Part shown: positions 10,962 to 20,961 of the stretch, one piece after another
Numbering within the stretch: position 1 is the first letter of the stretch
How the letters are laid out: each line of letters opens with the position of its first letter
NCBI GenBank assembly: GCA_000969725.1
Contig: JXSR01S061258.1
Direction: 5' to 3' (one strand)
DNA: 35,150 nucleotides
Origin: Ophiothrix spiculata
Lineage: Eukaryota; Echinodermata; Ophiuroidea; Amphilepidida; Ophiotrichidae
The notes under the pieces: generated by a model
Seen by the model: the letters and a program-made list of their open reading frames with translations, nothing else
What the model was told of the DNA's origin: nothing
Databases searched by the model: none
Made by a program: the position numbers and the translations under genes

Positions 10962-11148
10962 CTCTGCTGCCCTCATCCATACCAGTGACCCTGTTGGGTT
11001 CGTCATCTCTTCCACAGCCCTCTCCTTCTTCATCATGTTTGGTCCTTTTGGCAGGTACAGCTACATATTGGTGATGATGTCTGCTACAGAGTTTAGTTTC
11101 TGTCTTTTTCTTGGACTTCTTCATATTTTTGGTCTCCAATGTGATTCT
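10962..11148 (-). CDS. Exon with basic cluster, linker into disordered tail
   Basis: A 187-nt exon: acceptor TATTATTCCAG before AGAATCACA, donor GCAGCAGAG/GTAAGAA. It starts in phase 0 and ends with one base, which joins AT of the giant exon to make Asp (GSR-D-NDLPTP). The peptide begins RITLETKNMKKSKKKTETK and contains VAVPAKRTKHDEEGEG, with a HHH run between. The MKKSKKK and AKRTK clusters resemble nuclear localisation signals. Composition here changes from folded to charged and disordered. A 570-bp TTAA foldback element begins about 38 nt after the donor. Confidence 0.78.
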
Positions 11149-11650
11149 CTGGAATAATATATATATATACATGTAGTATAGAATTACCAAAAGGGTCTAA
11201 AAATATCAAAACACTAAAACAAAATATGGCAACCTGTTACTACAAATCCACAGATGTAAGAATTGACGCTACCTCAAGAGGACTACCAAATTCACCGGAG
11301 CATGTGAGCACTGCTGCCAGGGAAAAACAAAACGGATGGTGAGGGAAAAAATGAAAAATTAGAACAATAACAAAAAGGTCTAATTACAAAACGCATTTGT
11401 TGATTATTTCCAATAAGTGAAAATGAAATTAAAACAAAAATCATATTTTTTTTATAAATTCCTACAGCGCAGAAATGCAATGTTTCTGTTCAACATGTAT
11501 TAATTTTTTGCTTCCCATGCATGCAATGCAGATTTAAAATAACAATTTTCGAGAAAGCAAATATAGCAAGTGTGACACCAGTCTGATGTACTTGGATGAT
11601 ATTAGAAAAATGGCATTTGAGTCCCTATAGTTTTAAAACATTTTGGCAGT
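11149..11650. other. Intronic stretch, nothing recognised
   Basis: AT-rich intron with A-runs, just right of the exon at 10962-11148. No supported feature. Confidence 0.5.
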
Positions 11651-11652
11651 AA

Positions 11653-11998
11653 GGCCAAAAAAAAATAATTGTTTGATTGGCGTAACATAGAAAAAAAAAT
11701 AGGGTAGGTAGGTCGGATTTTTTTATTTTTTTTTTATTTTCTAAGTCTATGTTTCACATACAAGAACACAAAATATATGGCACATATACAAAAACATCTT
11801 CACTTTTTCTGTAACACATCTTTTATTTGTCATTTTGAATGTCCTGCAAGCCATATCTTGGGCTCCCATGAATCGATTCCCATCAAATTTGGGATTTGAA
11901 GGTTTTTTACCATGCTCAAAAAAATAAAAATATCTAGGGTCGGTGGTAAAATTAGGGTAGGTCGGGTTACGCCAATCAAACAATTTATTTTTTAGGCC
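11653..11998. mobile_element. PIF/Harbinger-like MITE, 346 bp, TAA duplication
   Basis: Inverted ends of about 33 bp (GGCCAAAAAAAAATAATTGT, then TTGATTGGCGTAAC, against GTTACGCCAATCAAACAA…TTAGGCC). Flanked by TAA at 11650-11652 and 11999-12001. A 3-bp TWA duplication with GG-starting ends is the hallmark of PIF/Harbinger elements. Confidence 0.75.
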
Positions 11999-12001
11999 TA
12001 A

Positions 12002-12518
12002 GTTACAGTGATGAAAAGCTGAATTTTGTGTACATTTCTTAGGTACCAGGAGCATTTTAAGCAGAAAAGTGACATTTAACAAAATGTCATGACAATAAAG
12101 CAAAGCTCTTTGCTTTTACATGTATGCTCCAAGTTAAATTTTAGCAATAAAAACGTAACCCTAAATTCAGGCATGAGAACACACATCCATATTAAAAATA
12201 CCTGAAAATGATGACAAAAGTGCAAAAATAGGCTGAAATTCAAAGAAATTGCTGATTTTTGAACATGAAAATACCTGAATTCAGATAAAAATTAAAATTT
12301 ATGCACCAAAAAATCATGTACATAGACCCCTTGCAACCCAAGTGCCCGGTGTTAACACAATTTTCAAAAACAATTAAAAATAACGTTTTTCACATCCAAA
12401 TAAAAAACTGGAAAAAATGTGTCAATTTCCCTGGAAGTACACACAATTTCTGTAATTTCTGTTTCTTAATCAATTGAAATCAAGAATTTCAAATACTCAT
12501 AATTTTTCTGCAATAAGG
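12002..12518. other. Intronic stretch, nothing recognised
   Basis: AT-rich. No coding segment, RNA gene or bounded repeat seen. Confidence 0.5.
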
Positions 12519-12762
12519 GCCAAAACATAGTCACCCTCCAAACAAAATTTTTGTTCGTGACGTCAAAATGATGAGTGACTCCAAACAAAATAACTTCAAC
12601 ACCGAGTTGAGACCAAATAAAATTTCGCGCTAAATTGCCATATACATTGGACCAAATGTTTGTTACCCGTTCATACTATCAATTCGATGGCAAATATATG
12701 GTGACGTCACGACCAAATGATTGTTTGGAAAAATTTTGTTTGGAGACCAACTATGGTTCGGC
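12519..12762 (+). mobile_element. TGACGTCA-type MITE, copy 2, interrupted on its right
   Basis: Best-preserved copy with the landmarks of 2605-2883. It has CGTGACGTCAAAATGA at about 12556 and GGTGACGTCACGACCAAATG at about 12701. It ends CTATGGTTCGGC, where the 12763-13522 element has inserted. Confidence 0.8.
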
Positions 12763-13522
12763 GAGTGAAGAGATCAACGTCGGCCCATGAGCCTCTGCGC
12801 CCGATTGGCAAACCCATTTTGCTTTATTTTTTTCATCAAACTCTTCCTAAATAGTCCATATATTTTGCTAAATAATATTATTTATCTAAATATAACAGAA
12901 ATTAACAGAATTTCCCCAATTTGGTTTCCAATTTTGCGCCTTGCGCAATACACATTTCTATAACTATTTTAGATTTCCCACAGATTATCAGTCAGGCGTG
13001 CTGGTGTAGTGGTGAAATTCTTGCTTGTGGCGCACGGATCCCGGGTTCGATTCTTGCTTTGGCCCATTAACTTTCATTTGTTTTTCTTCATTTCTTTCTT
13101 TTTATTTCATATATCCAATCATTTTCTTGGACTTTTCACTCACTATGATACAATTCTTCTTTTTTTCCCATTTTTTTTAGAGCTACTGATAAATTTGCTA
13201 ATTTACGGTGTTATTACACTTCGCGCGGTAGCAATACCCCGATAGCGACAAATAGGTATCTTCGAATGATTCGTGTGTGTTTATTAGGAGTACACTTAGG
13301 AAACCTGTCATAACATAATAATAGGAACATTCATCTCCTTATGGGTATGTGTCACAAACCTTAAGTGTACTCCGATTGCAATCACAGTGAGCTTCTGAAG
13401 TTGGCCAATTTTGACAAAAACGCAATGTATTTCGATGGAACAAATTAGCGAGTATTTGAGTTTCTGTATAAGAGATTGGAAATCCCGAAAAGGCTGTTGG
13501 GCCGACGTTGATCTCTTCTCTT
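12763..13522. mobile_element. Foldback element, 760 bp, 9-bp duplication TGGTTCGGC
   Basis: Inverted ends of about 21 bp: GAAGAGATCAACGTCGGCCC at about 12767 and GGGCCGACGTTGATCTCTTC at 13499-13518. Flanked by TGGTTCGGC at 12754-12762 and 13523-13531. A 9-bp duplication would suit a Mutator-type (MULE) element, but the family is not proven. It carries a tRNA-like segment at 12994-13064. Confidence 0.8.
12994..13064 (+). repeat. tRNA-like segment (Gly/Glu-type), not a functional tRNA
   Basis: Has an A-box-like GCTGGTGTAGTGGTG and a perfect B box GGTTCGATTC, with the spacing of a glycine or glutamate tRNA (GTAGTGGTGAAATTCTTGC… CCGGGTTCGATTC). The T-arm (CCGGG against CTTGC) and acceptor stem do not pair, so it is a tRNA-derived remnant, as at the head of a SINE. 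Confidence 0.6.
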
Positions 13523-13734
13523 TGGTTCGGCCTTAATTCCTGATTTTCATACTGCTTCTCATCCTGGCCACATAGGCCATATAAATTTATAGGTATCCTC
13601 TTACTGTGGAGATCTTAATCAAGGGCTGAGCAGTCACACCAATTTTACTTCTTAATGTGTCACAAAAAATGGACCATTTTGACGAATTGTTCAAAAATGT
13701 ATATATTTTCAAAATAACAGTACCGTAGTAGGCC

Positions 13735-14106
13735 ATATCCCTTTCCGTTTATGCGGTTCAATGCCACTACTGGAGTGGGGGGGGGGGAAGATAGGTCATA
13801 AAATTCAAAAAATCCCACCGCTGCTACCAAAATGACAATTTTTGGCCTATTTTTGGCTATTTTTTCAAAAAATAAGATAAAAGTAAAAAAATTGAGAAAA
13901 CGTTTCCTTACTCAAAAAATCAAAAAAGTTCAAAATTTGGCTTTTTTTGCCAAAATTGACCTTTATGGTCAAAAACTGACATCATCATCATGTTCAGGGT
14001 AAAAATCTGCTTCTAAACATGTTTACTTTTATATAGTTTATGCAATTAGTTTGAAAGTTAGAGTACAAAAACGGTTTATGCCATTTGAAGGTCTACCCAG
14101 CCTTAA
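13735..14106 (+). repeat. Degenerate copy of the 10354-10923 foldback
   Basis: From about 13830 the order matches the right part of 10354-10923: TTTTTGGCCTATTTTTGGC, AAAACTGACaTcATCATC, AAAATCtgCtTCTAaAcATG, TTTaTATaGttTA. It ends CCTTAAGGG at 14101-14109. Strongly diverged, with the left arm mostly lost. A G-run lies near 13777-13787. Confidence 0.55.
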
Positions 14107-14183
14107 GGGTACGAGGAATCCATATGCTCAGGAAAATGTGCATCCTAACTATTTTTCAATGATGAAAAGATAAATAGTTTCCA

Positions 14184-14275
14184 CTGCCTTTGCGGGGACT
14201 CGAACCATGCATTATGGCGGGGGTTAGTCATGCATTACGAAGCGAGAGATCTACCTGAGCTATCAAGATAGCGTT
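14184..14275 (-). repeat. tRNA-like sequence with internal insertion
   Basis: On the minus strand: A box TAGCTCAGGTAGA, a candidate anticodon loop TTCGTAA, and a perfect B box GGTTCGAGTCC. Between arm and B box is extra sequence with a repeated TAATGCATG. The acceptor ends do not pair. Probably a tRNA-derived SINE head or tRNA pseudogene. Confidence 0.55.
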
Positions 14276-14529
14276 GAGATTGTGAACTAAAATCTAAGAC
14301 ATAAACATTAGAATGCCATATTTTTCTTTTGTTTACATAAAAATTGCAATTTTTGCCTCATTGGAATGCTCAATTTGTAAGTAAATTATGCAAATGGGTA
14401 TATCAGACAAAATGTAGATAATGTAGATACTTAAAACAGGCAATTCACAGGGCAAACTCAGAGTCGTAATTCACGTCCGGATTTTCGGGCAAAACAACCC
14501 GGGTTTGTTACATTATCATTCAAAATCAA

Positions 14530-14875
14530 CTCGGCATATTTATAAAATATTGTTTGTAATTCAATAGGAAGTATCAAGCCTACAATCTGTCAAAATTTGA
14601 AACCAGTCAAATTGTTCGAACATCATGAAATTATGAGGTTTCGGCGAAAAAGGGTAAACTTTTTTGAAGTAGTCTCTAAGCGTCATTTTGACCTTGATAA
14701 TGGATGTGAAATCACTAGTAAATTTATATGCATAAACAAGAGACTCTATTCAATATGTTACAAAAAATTGTGATATTCTGATGGGTGTAAGTAGGTAAAA
14801 ACTTGCAGTAAACATAACATTCAGCCGAGCGAGGCGTTTTTAGGGACTGTAGCCTTAAGTCTCATTAGTTATGAA
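14530..14875 (+). repeat. Dispersed repeat, copy 1 (copy 2 at 18640-19100)
   Basis: Ordered shared blocks with 18640-19100: TTGTAATtCAATAgGAAGTA, AAATTATGAgGTTTCgGC, AGTAgTCTCTaagCGTC, TGATaTTCTGAtgGGTGTAA, GTAGGtAAAAACTTgcAGT, GACtGTAGCCTTAA. A further inverted fragment lies at about 26985-27090. Confidence 0.7.
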
Positions 14876-14879
14876 AACC

Positions 14880-15255
14880 AGCATTTTACACATTGATTGT
14901 GAAAAGGTAGAGGAGTTGGTGGAAATTGTAATTTGTCAAAATCATCAATTGCCATGATTGATGACCCCATAACTATGGGACACCTCAGCAATTTTAGCTC
15001 TTTTTGGTTTAAAGGATATCAGAGGCTATTCAAATCATTGATACTTTAACCCAATTTAATTGGTGCCAATTTCAATAATATGGATATGGTATCGTACATT
15101 TCTTGGTTTGTTGATTAATATTTTCAGTACTCTTCTGTAAAAAAGGGGCACAGCTGCATTAAATTCAACATATTTTGAGAATGAAATAATTAAGTAAACA
15201 GAACAGAATAAACGGCATAAAATTTAAAAGCTTGAAATTTTTCCATCAATTTGGA
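14880..15255. other. Intronic stretch, nothing recognised
   Basis: AT-rich sequence between a dispersed repeat and a small palindrome. No supported feature. Confidence 0.5.
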
Positions 15256-15291
15256 AAGGTACATCTTTGTAATGTTACAAAGATGTACCTT
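15256..15291. repeat. Perfect 17-bp palindrome
   Basis: AAGGTACATCTTTGTAA, a two-base spacer TG, then its exact reverse complement. It would form a 17-bp hairpin. It may be the collapsed ends of a foldback element; no duplication is evident. Confidence 0.9.
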
Positions 15292-15624
15292 AATGTTAAA
15301 CTAGTATTTTGTTTTTGCCACGGAGGGCGCTTTTCAGCTTGCGCAATTTTTATTGGGACACACTTTACAGCTGCTTGGAAATGCATTTAAACAAGTTGCA
15401 GATATGTCACACACGGGAAAGTACAGTAAAAACATGGTACTACCCCACGGCTCACAGGCAAAATACTAATACTAAATTTTTGACTTTCAAATTCATTTCC
15501 AAATTAATTTAAATTGTCCCTTTTTTACAATATGTTTTATTTCAGAGAAGTACTGCTTTTTGATGATCAAATTATGTTTCCTCTGCATCATTAGTAAATT
15601 TAAATAAATAAAATTAAATTGCAG

Positions 15625-15915
15625 GTGATTTATAGTGCACTACGCGGTCCCCCTGACATGTAATTCCACACGCGGCCCCAGCACACTGTACAGAGCAGTT
15701 CTAATCATTGGGTTAAATAACTACCTGGACTCCCTGGGGGCAAAGGGCTTACTGCCGCCTACATATTTGTGCAACCCTGGCTCGAGCAATTCACACCCTC
15801 ATAGAATATACAGTTTTCGTACACTCAGCTCCGCAGCTGGACTCGAACGCAGAATGATTGATATCTTATGTTTAACAGTCCGAGAACTAACCGACTGATG
15901 AGCTAGCGAGAACTA
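15625..15915 (-). mobile_element. tRNA-derived SINE (Asn-like head)
   Basis: On the minus strand the head (about 15915-15826) has A-box-like TAGCTCATCAGTCGG, a GTT-containing loop (GGACTGTTAAACA) and B box CGTTCGAGTCC, resembling tRNA-Asn. A GC-rich body follows, then an AT tail of TTTATTTATTTAAATT type near 15598-15625. Ends not exactly defined. Confidence 0.6.
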
Positions 15916-15953
15916 TATAGTAGCAGTACTTCCCCTCAACCCATGTTGTATTT

Positions 15954-16225
15954 CAGGGCCGTACGAAGGTATGTAAGCCAAGGGGGGGCAAACACATTGA
16001 CCGTCCCGAAATTCATGTTTCGTCCCGATGTATATACCGTCAATTTGTTTGTAATACGCACGCGAAAATTTTGCTATTTTCAGCCAAAAATCAATATAAA
16101 ACCTTGATATTTGTGATAAAATTGGCGTATTTTGACTAAAAATTTGCGGGACAGTAATGTCCCGCCAGCGTCCCATTTTTTAGAGCCAGGGGGAGCGAGT
16201 CCCCCCCCTGCTTTGTACGGCACTG
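15954..16225. mobile_element. hAT-type MITE, 272 bp, 8-bp duplication TTGTATTT
   Basis: Ends CAGGGCCGTACGAAG and, reversed, CAGTGCCGTACAAAG (15 bp, two mismatches). Flanked by perfect TTGTATTT at 15946-15953 and 16226-16233. Terminal CAG and an 8-bp duplication are typical of hAT elements. It starts 22 nt after the splice donor of the exon at 16247. Confidence 0.88.
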
Positions 16226-16246
16226 TTGTATTTATGTATTGCCTAC

Positions 16247-16348
16247 CTCCAAAATTGCCACAAAGTCTTCTCCATAAACAATCTTGATGGGAACTTCAAG
16301 TCGTTTTCTTGTGTGTTTGTTCCACTTTGGGTATTCGCGCAGCAGGGT
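16247..16348 (-). CDS. Exon (TLLREYPKWNKHTRKRLEV…)
   Basis: A 102-nt exon of 34 codons, phase 0 at both ends, with acceptor TTGTCTTACAG and donor TTTTGGAG/GTAGGC. The peptide runs TLLREYPKWNKHTRKRLEVP then IKIVYGEDFVAILE. It looks like a helix followed by strand-forming segments and has no low complexity, so it probably belongs to the same folded region as the two exons before it. Joined to the next exon it reads VAILE-RITLETKN. A hAT-type element begins 22 nt after the donor. No family recognised. Confidence 0.78.
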
Positions 16349-16830
16349 CTGTAAGACAAAGAAAAATATGACAAGAACATGTGGAGTGACCCAGGGGGCG
16401 GGATGTGCAGCCCTCAAGCCACATTTTCAAGTGTTGCCTGCCTCTCCTTGGACCTCCATTTTAAGCACGATCTGCAAAACAGCACAAGTTTATTACATAG
16501 TGACTTAAGGTGGCCTAGCACAGATAGAATTCCTCTATTTATTTTTCTCATTTTTTGATATATATCGTGTATTCATATGTGCTGATCACATTTTTGAAAT
16601 AAAAATGGGGGTCACCGACTTGGTTTTTGAGAAAAATCCACTTCAAAAACACTATGTTTTACCACTTTTTACCATTGACCTCTATGGTAAAATCAAAATA
16701 AATCAGACAAAAACACTTATAATTAAACAAGATGGTTCGCGAACCAGTAGTCTCGCCTGCGTATCGACCGCCTACTTAATCATTCAGTTGTGGGGTGGAT
16801 CCCATGGGAAAGGTCTTATAAAGGGGTCAC

Positions 16831-17400
16831 CATTGGCACTTTTGATCGCTGGTCCAAGAGACACACAATTTGACACCTTAATCATTGAAATCGGACAAAG
16901 TTGAAAATTTGACCCCAAGGGAAAGGTCGGACAACGGGGTCACCAATGACACTTTTGATCGCTGGTCAAAGATGAACAATTTGACACATTAATCATTGAA
17001 ATCGGACAAAGTTGAAATTTGACCCCAAGGGAAAGGTCGAAGGACGGGGTTACCATTGACACTTTTGATCTCTGGTCCAAGACGAACAATTTGACACCTT
17101 GATCTTTGAAATCGGACAAAGTTGAAAACATGACCTTTCTTTTGACCTTTGACCCCCAGTTTAAGGTCAGACGACGGGGTCACCATTGACACTTTTGATT
17201 GCTGGTCCAAGACAAACAATTTGAGATCTTAACCTTTGAAATCGGACAAAGTTGTAAATTTGACCTTTCTTTTGACCTTTGACCCCCAGGGAAAAGTCGG
17301 GCAACGGGGTCACCATTGACACTTTTGATCGCTGGTCCAAGACAAACAATTTGACACCTTAACCTTTGAAATTGGACAAAGTTGAAAAATAAGCTACATT
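16831..17400 (+). repeat. Five tandem units of 110-130 bp
   Basis: The motif CATTGACACTTTTGATCGCT recurs at 16831, 16944, 17054, 17184 and 17314 (spacings 113, 110, 130, 130). Each unit ends with GGTCGGACAACGGGGTCAC or a close variant. The longer units carry an extra TTTCTTTTGACCTTTGACC block. Frames across it on the minus strand repeat because of the array and are not genes. Confidence 0.9.
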
Positions 17401-17579
17401 TTATGCATAAATATGTAAATTAGGTACTTAATTAGCATATTTTGCACTCAAATTGCAGCTGGCACAAGCGCAGCTCTATCCACACCTACCCACCAAATTT
17501 CATAAATGTAGGGTGCACGGTTTGTAAAATATGCCATTTAATGCATTTTACGCATATATTATGCAAATTAGGTACTTAA

Positions 17580-18097
17580 AGGGTCATTGGACAAGTTCAG
17601 CATCATCCATCAAACTTTTCTCCAAACATTCTGAGATTTTTGCATCATTTGAAGTGTTGGTGGTAATAATGGTGGCCTGCAAAGTTTCATTGTTAAATCC
17701 AGCCCCTATATATCAAAATATTTAGATAGTCTTTTATCTTTAATTATCGTTGTCGACAACGATAAATACTGCCCTCAAGTGTTGAAACTTTACAATTGGT
17801 TTTATCAGGATATTTGATGCAAATTCAAAATTTCTTTTAATTTATCTGCAATCTGTGATGTGAAGAGATTGTTTTACAAACAAAACTTTGTCTCTTTCGT
17901 GATATATAGCATCAATACATACTTTTAGAGAATAGCCTCATACCCAAGATTAGTAAATAAAATAAAATGCTATTTTTTGACGTTTCTGGAAGTATTGATC
18001 AGAATTTTCCAAATATTTGGTAATTAACTGTTATTTACTAACATATTAAATGTAAATCATTCACAACTAAAATTTAAAAATGTTGTCCAATGCCCCT
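17580..18097. mobile_element. Nested TTAA element, 518 bp, with empty site visible
   Basis: Ends AGGGTCATTGGACAA and, reversed, AGGGGCATTGGACAA; TTAA at 17576-17579 and 18098-18101. The flanks GGTACTTAA and TTAATTAGCATATTTTGC match the uninterrupted paralogous block GGTACTTAATTAGCATA at 17421-17437, which therefore shows the pre-insertion state. Confidence 0.9.
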
Positions 18098-18639
18098 TTA
18101 ATTAGCATATTTTGCGCAGAAATTGTTGCTGGATCCAGTTTGGCTCCGGGTCTACCCAGTCACCAAATATCATTAACGTAAGGCATGCGGTTTTTAAGAT
18201 ACGCTCCGGACGGCGGACAGAAAATTGCATCGCTATGTCTCTTCCTGAAAATTTTCAGGCGAGACAAAAACGACTCTATTGTTTTCTCTCTTTTTTACTT
18301 TGTGTTTGGTCCTTATATAGTTCTTTAAAAAATTGTAATAAAAAAATATGGTCACCGACCTTCTTTTTGAGCAAAATTAAGCAAAACATTGACATTTTTT
18401 TAGCAATGACTGTGCACTTTGGGCCCTGCACCATCAGGAGCAACGCGCATGGTCTTATGCGTGAATATAAGAATGACGCACATGTAAGATCGCGTAATAT
18501 TAACGCGCGCAAGATAAAGTACGCCAGAAAGTACGCTAAAAGCCTGGGATAAATACTTTGAAATTGTATCCAACACTGCTGATATCAGCTCACTCATGTC
18601 CGACACTGTTTCTGTGCTAGGCCACCTTAATAGTACTAC

Positions 18640-19100
18640 ATATTTATACAATATTACTTGTAATCCAATAAGAAGTATCAGGCCCAACTGATCATGCCTA
18701 CAATATTATGTTAACACTTACAACAAAATCAGATTGTCCAAATATTATAAAATTATGAAGTTTCAGCAAAAAGGCCTCAAATTTTTCGAAGTACATGTAA
18801 TCTCTTGATGCCAATTTGAACTTGTAGTCAAGTGTTCCCGCTAAGGATTTGGACATTGCGCCAATGCGCGTCACAAAAGAAAAATACATTTCGCAATTGT
18901 AATTTCGGAAAGATCACCTCAAAAATGAGAGTAATTTTGAATGTAATTTGAATAAAACTGAAATAAGTGAACGTTGTGATTCTATTCATGTATTGCAAAA
19001 ATTGATGTTCTGACATGTGTAAGTAGGCAAAAACTTAAAGTGAACATGACATTTCTCTGTCACACTCGTAAAAAATGACAGTAATGACAGTAGCCTTAAA
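18640..19100 (+). repeat. Dispersed repeat, copy 2 (copy 1 at 14530-14875)
   Basis: Ordered homology with 14530-14875, including ATTACTTGTAATCCAATAAG, AAATTATGAAGTTTC and TGTGTAAGTAGGCAAAAACTT. Starts immediately right of the TTAA element. Confidence 0.7.
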
Positions 19101-19488
19101 AGTATTACAAAATATCTTGCAGAGATATATTTATTCAAGGCAATAGATTAAGATAAAACAATGCTCTATCAATAGCTGTCATTGTGCCCTGACTGATTAA
19201 TAGGGGTTTATTAATTGTTGTAAGACTCAGTTTAGAGTCTTTTTTTGGTATAGAATTAGCATATATTCGATACCATTTTCATGGAAAAAGTATGCATTAA
19301 TCAGATTTCACATATATTGATGTAGTAATGACTAGAATGTATTCTATACAAAAGTATTCTATATAATATCATTTTTCATCATCAAATATCTGTTCTAGTC
19401 CAAATTGAAGAGCACTATAGTGTATAGGTGTAAACAATTAAAATACTGATAATTGTTGCATCGAATATTCTATATGATAGTACACCCG
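19101..19488. other. Intronic stretch, nothing recognised
   Basis: AT-rich, with no coding, RNA or bounded repeat that I can support. Confidence 0.5.
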
Positions 19489-19790
19489 GAGGGGGCACCC
19501 AACTTTGGTTATGGTAGGAGTGTGTGGCCCCGATATCTGAAACCCAAGTCTAGGGAGTGAAAGTTCGGCTCCGAAAAGGGGGTCTAGAGAACTGAAGTGA
19601 CGCAAAAATGACCCTTGAGAACTATTTTGGGCCAGGCTAAATTTGGGCTGTGGAAGCCTAAATTTCCTAAATTTTCCTTGAAATGGGTGTCTTGGGAACT
19701 AAATTTCAAACCAGAGAGCCGTCGGCTCAGTAACCCATGCACTTAAGCCCAATTAGCAAAAAAATTGACTTCAAAGAAGCATTTTTTGAT
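19489..19790 (+). repeat. Degenerate poly-G-family element
   Basis: Starts ACCCGGAGGGGGCACCCAAC and continues with phrases such as GGGGGTCTAGAGAACTGAAG and GGGTGTCTTGGGAACTAAAT, like the 1239-1606 element read in reverse complement. The far terminus is not clear. Confidence 0.5.
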
Positions 19791-19880
19791 CATTGTTTTT
19801 TTTTAAATAGGGCCTATAGAAAATGACAACAAGAAAAGCAATCAATTTACAAGCATAATTAATTGAGAACCATCACTTAC

Positions 19881-19936
19881 CTCAGACTTATAAAAGAGGT
19901 GCAATGGTGCATAACAGCTACGATCATGAATGTTGC
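19881..19936 (-). CDS. Exon (NIHDRSCYAPLHLFYKSE)
   Basis: A 56-nt exon. The acceptor is ATCTAACAAGAAAG followed by GCAACATT, and the donor is TCTGAG/GTAAGTG, a near-perfect consensus. Using the AG of AAAG gives the phase needed after the exon at 22112 (ITITK-G-NIHDRSCYAPLHLFYKSE). It ends in phase 0, matching the exon at 16348. A hAT-type element with an 8-bp duplication (19967-20953) begins 30 nt upstream of the acceptor, so the branch-point and pyrimidine-tract region was partly rebuilt by that insertion. Confidence 0.72.
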
Positions 19937-19966
19937 CTTTCTTGTTAGATGAGAGTGCCCCCTGAC

Positions 19967-20953
19967 CAAGGTTATAGCTACGCCGGTCGGGGCTTGGCGG
20001 CACGGACTTGACCCGACCGGCAGTAAGCTTAAAACTAGCATTTACCGACCGGCATAAAAGTGATGATAAAACTCCGAAAATAGCGTAAGTTAATGTTAAA
20101 GTTGACAACTTAAATCAGAAATGAAGTGGTTTTTTTACAAGGAATAACAAATCCCCGCTTTAAAAACCTTATAAATTCATCCTATTTACGGAAATTACGT
20201 ACGCAAAGCGATGTGATTCGACCAGTAATAATGATGAATGATAATTTATGCATGCACAATACATGACGTAATGGGGAATACCAGGGAATCCCCAACGTGA
20301 TTGGATGCTAGCGCTAATTGAGTAGTGCAAAGGTCAAAGGCCCCTCGTGGCTTCCGAATATCTAATCTCTAGCGCATGCATGTTACTCGGATGTGAAAGC
20401 TTACTGCAGTTTACACCGATCTACGCTGACTGGGCACGCAACTAGCACACGTCACTTTCTCTTTGCCTCGGGTCATCAGGCAATTGTGTAAAGTTGTGTT
20501 AATGCCTTGGTAAATGCAATCACGCATGCGGACGTAAATATTTGGGAAATATTTGAACGTTTTGGAAATATTAGTGAGGATTGATTTCTATCAAATAATA
20601 TCACAGCAACAACACTGAGGGTAAGTGAATACTTATTGTACATGATGACACTGACACAAATACAAATTGAGTAGTGTGTTGATTTTATTGTTGAACACTG
20701 GTGATACAAAACTGGTGATATATTGCACATAACTTTATTTTAATGCTATTTGTACATTTACTTTTCATAGAAAATATACCTTTTGAAAACACCTCCTAAG
20801 GCTTTTTAATATGTAGAAACCTGTGGGCTTCGCCCCCTCGACCCCCGCCAGGGGCTTTGCCCCTGGACCCCCGGCCGTAGGGGGCGAGAGCTACGCTCAC
20901 TTCGCTCGCTCCGCTTCGCAACCGGCACTCAGTTTGGTCTAGCTATAACCCTG
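19967..20953. mobile_element. hAT-type element, 987 bp, 8-bp duplication CCCCTGAC
   Basis: Ends CAAGGTTATAGCTA and, reversed, CAGGGTTATAGCTA (one mismatch in 14), flanked by perfect CCCCTGAC at 19959-19966 and 20954-20961. The right part (20820-20935) is unusually GC-rich. No transposase frame. Lies 30 nt upstream of the acceptor of the exon at 19936. Confidence 0.9.
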
Positions 20954-20961
20954 CCCCTGAC

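Larger units (their letters stand above)
16509..18626. mobile_element. TTAA-flanked element, 2,118 bp
   Basis: Inverted ends GGTGGCCTAGCACAGA (16509-16524, and reversed at 18611-18626), flanked by TTAA at 16505-16508 and 18627-18630. Contains a tandem array (16831-17400), a second TTAA element (17580-18097), and two related blocks with AATTAGCATATTTTGC at about 17431 and 18101. No transposase frame seen. TTAA target use is characteristic of piggyBac-type transposition, but these ends do not match the usual CCC start. Confidence 0.85.

Noticed and set aside
12994..13064. Functional tRNA gene
   Set aside because: B box is intact, but the T stem and acceptor stem do not pair.
16940..17349. Overlapping minus-strand frames with LDQRSKVSMV-type repeats
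   Set aside because: Produced by translating the tandem array; no splice or start context.
16831..17400. CRISPR-like array
   Set aside because: Units are long, contiguous and diverged with no spacer structure; eukaryotic context.
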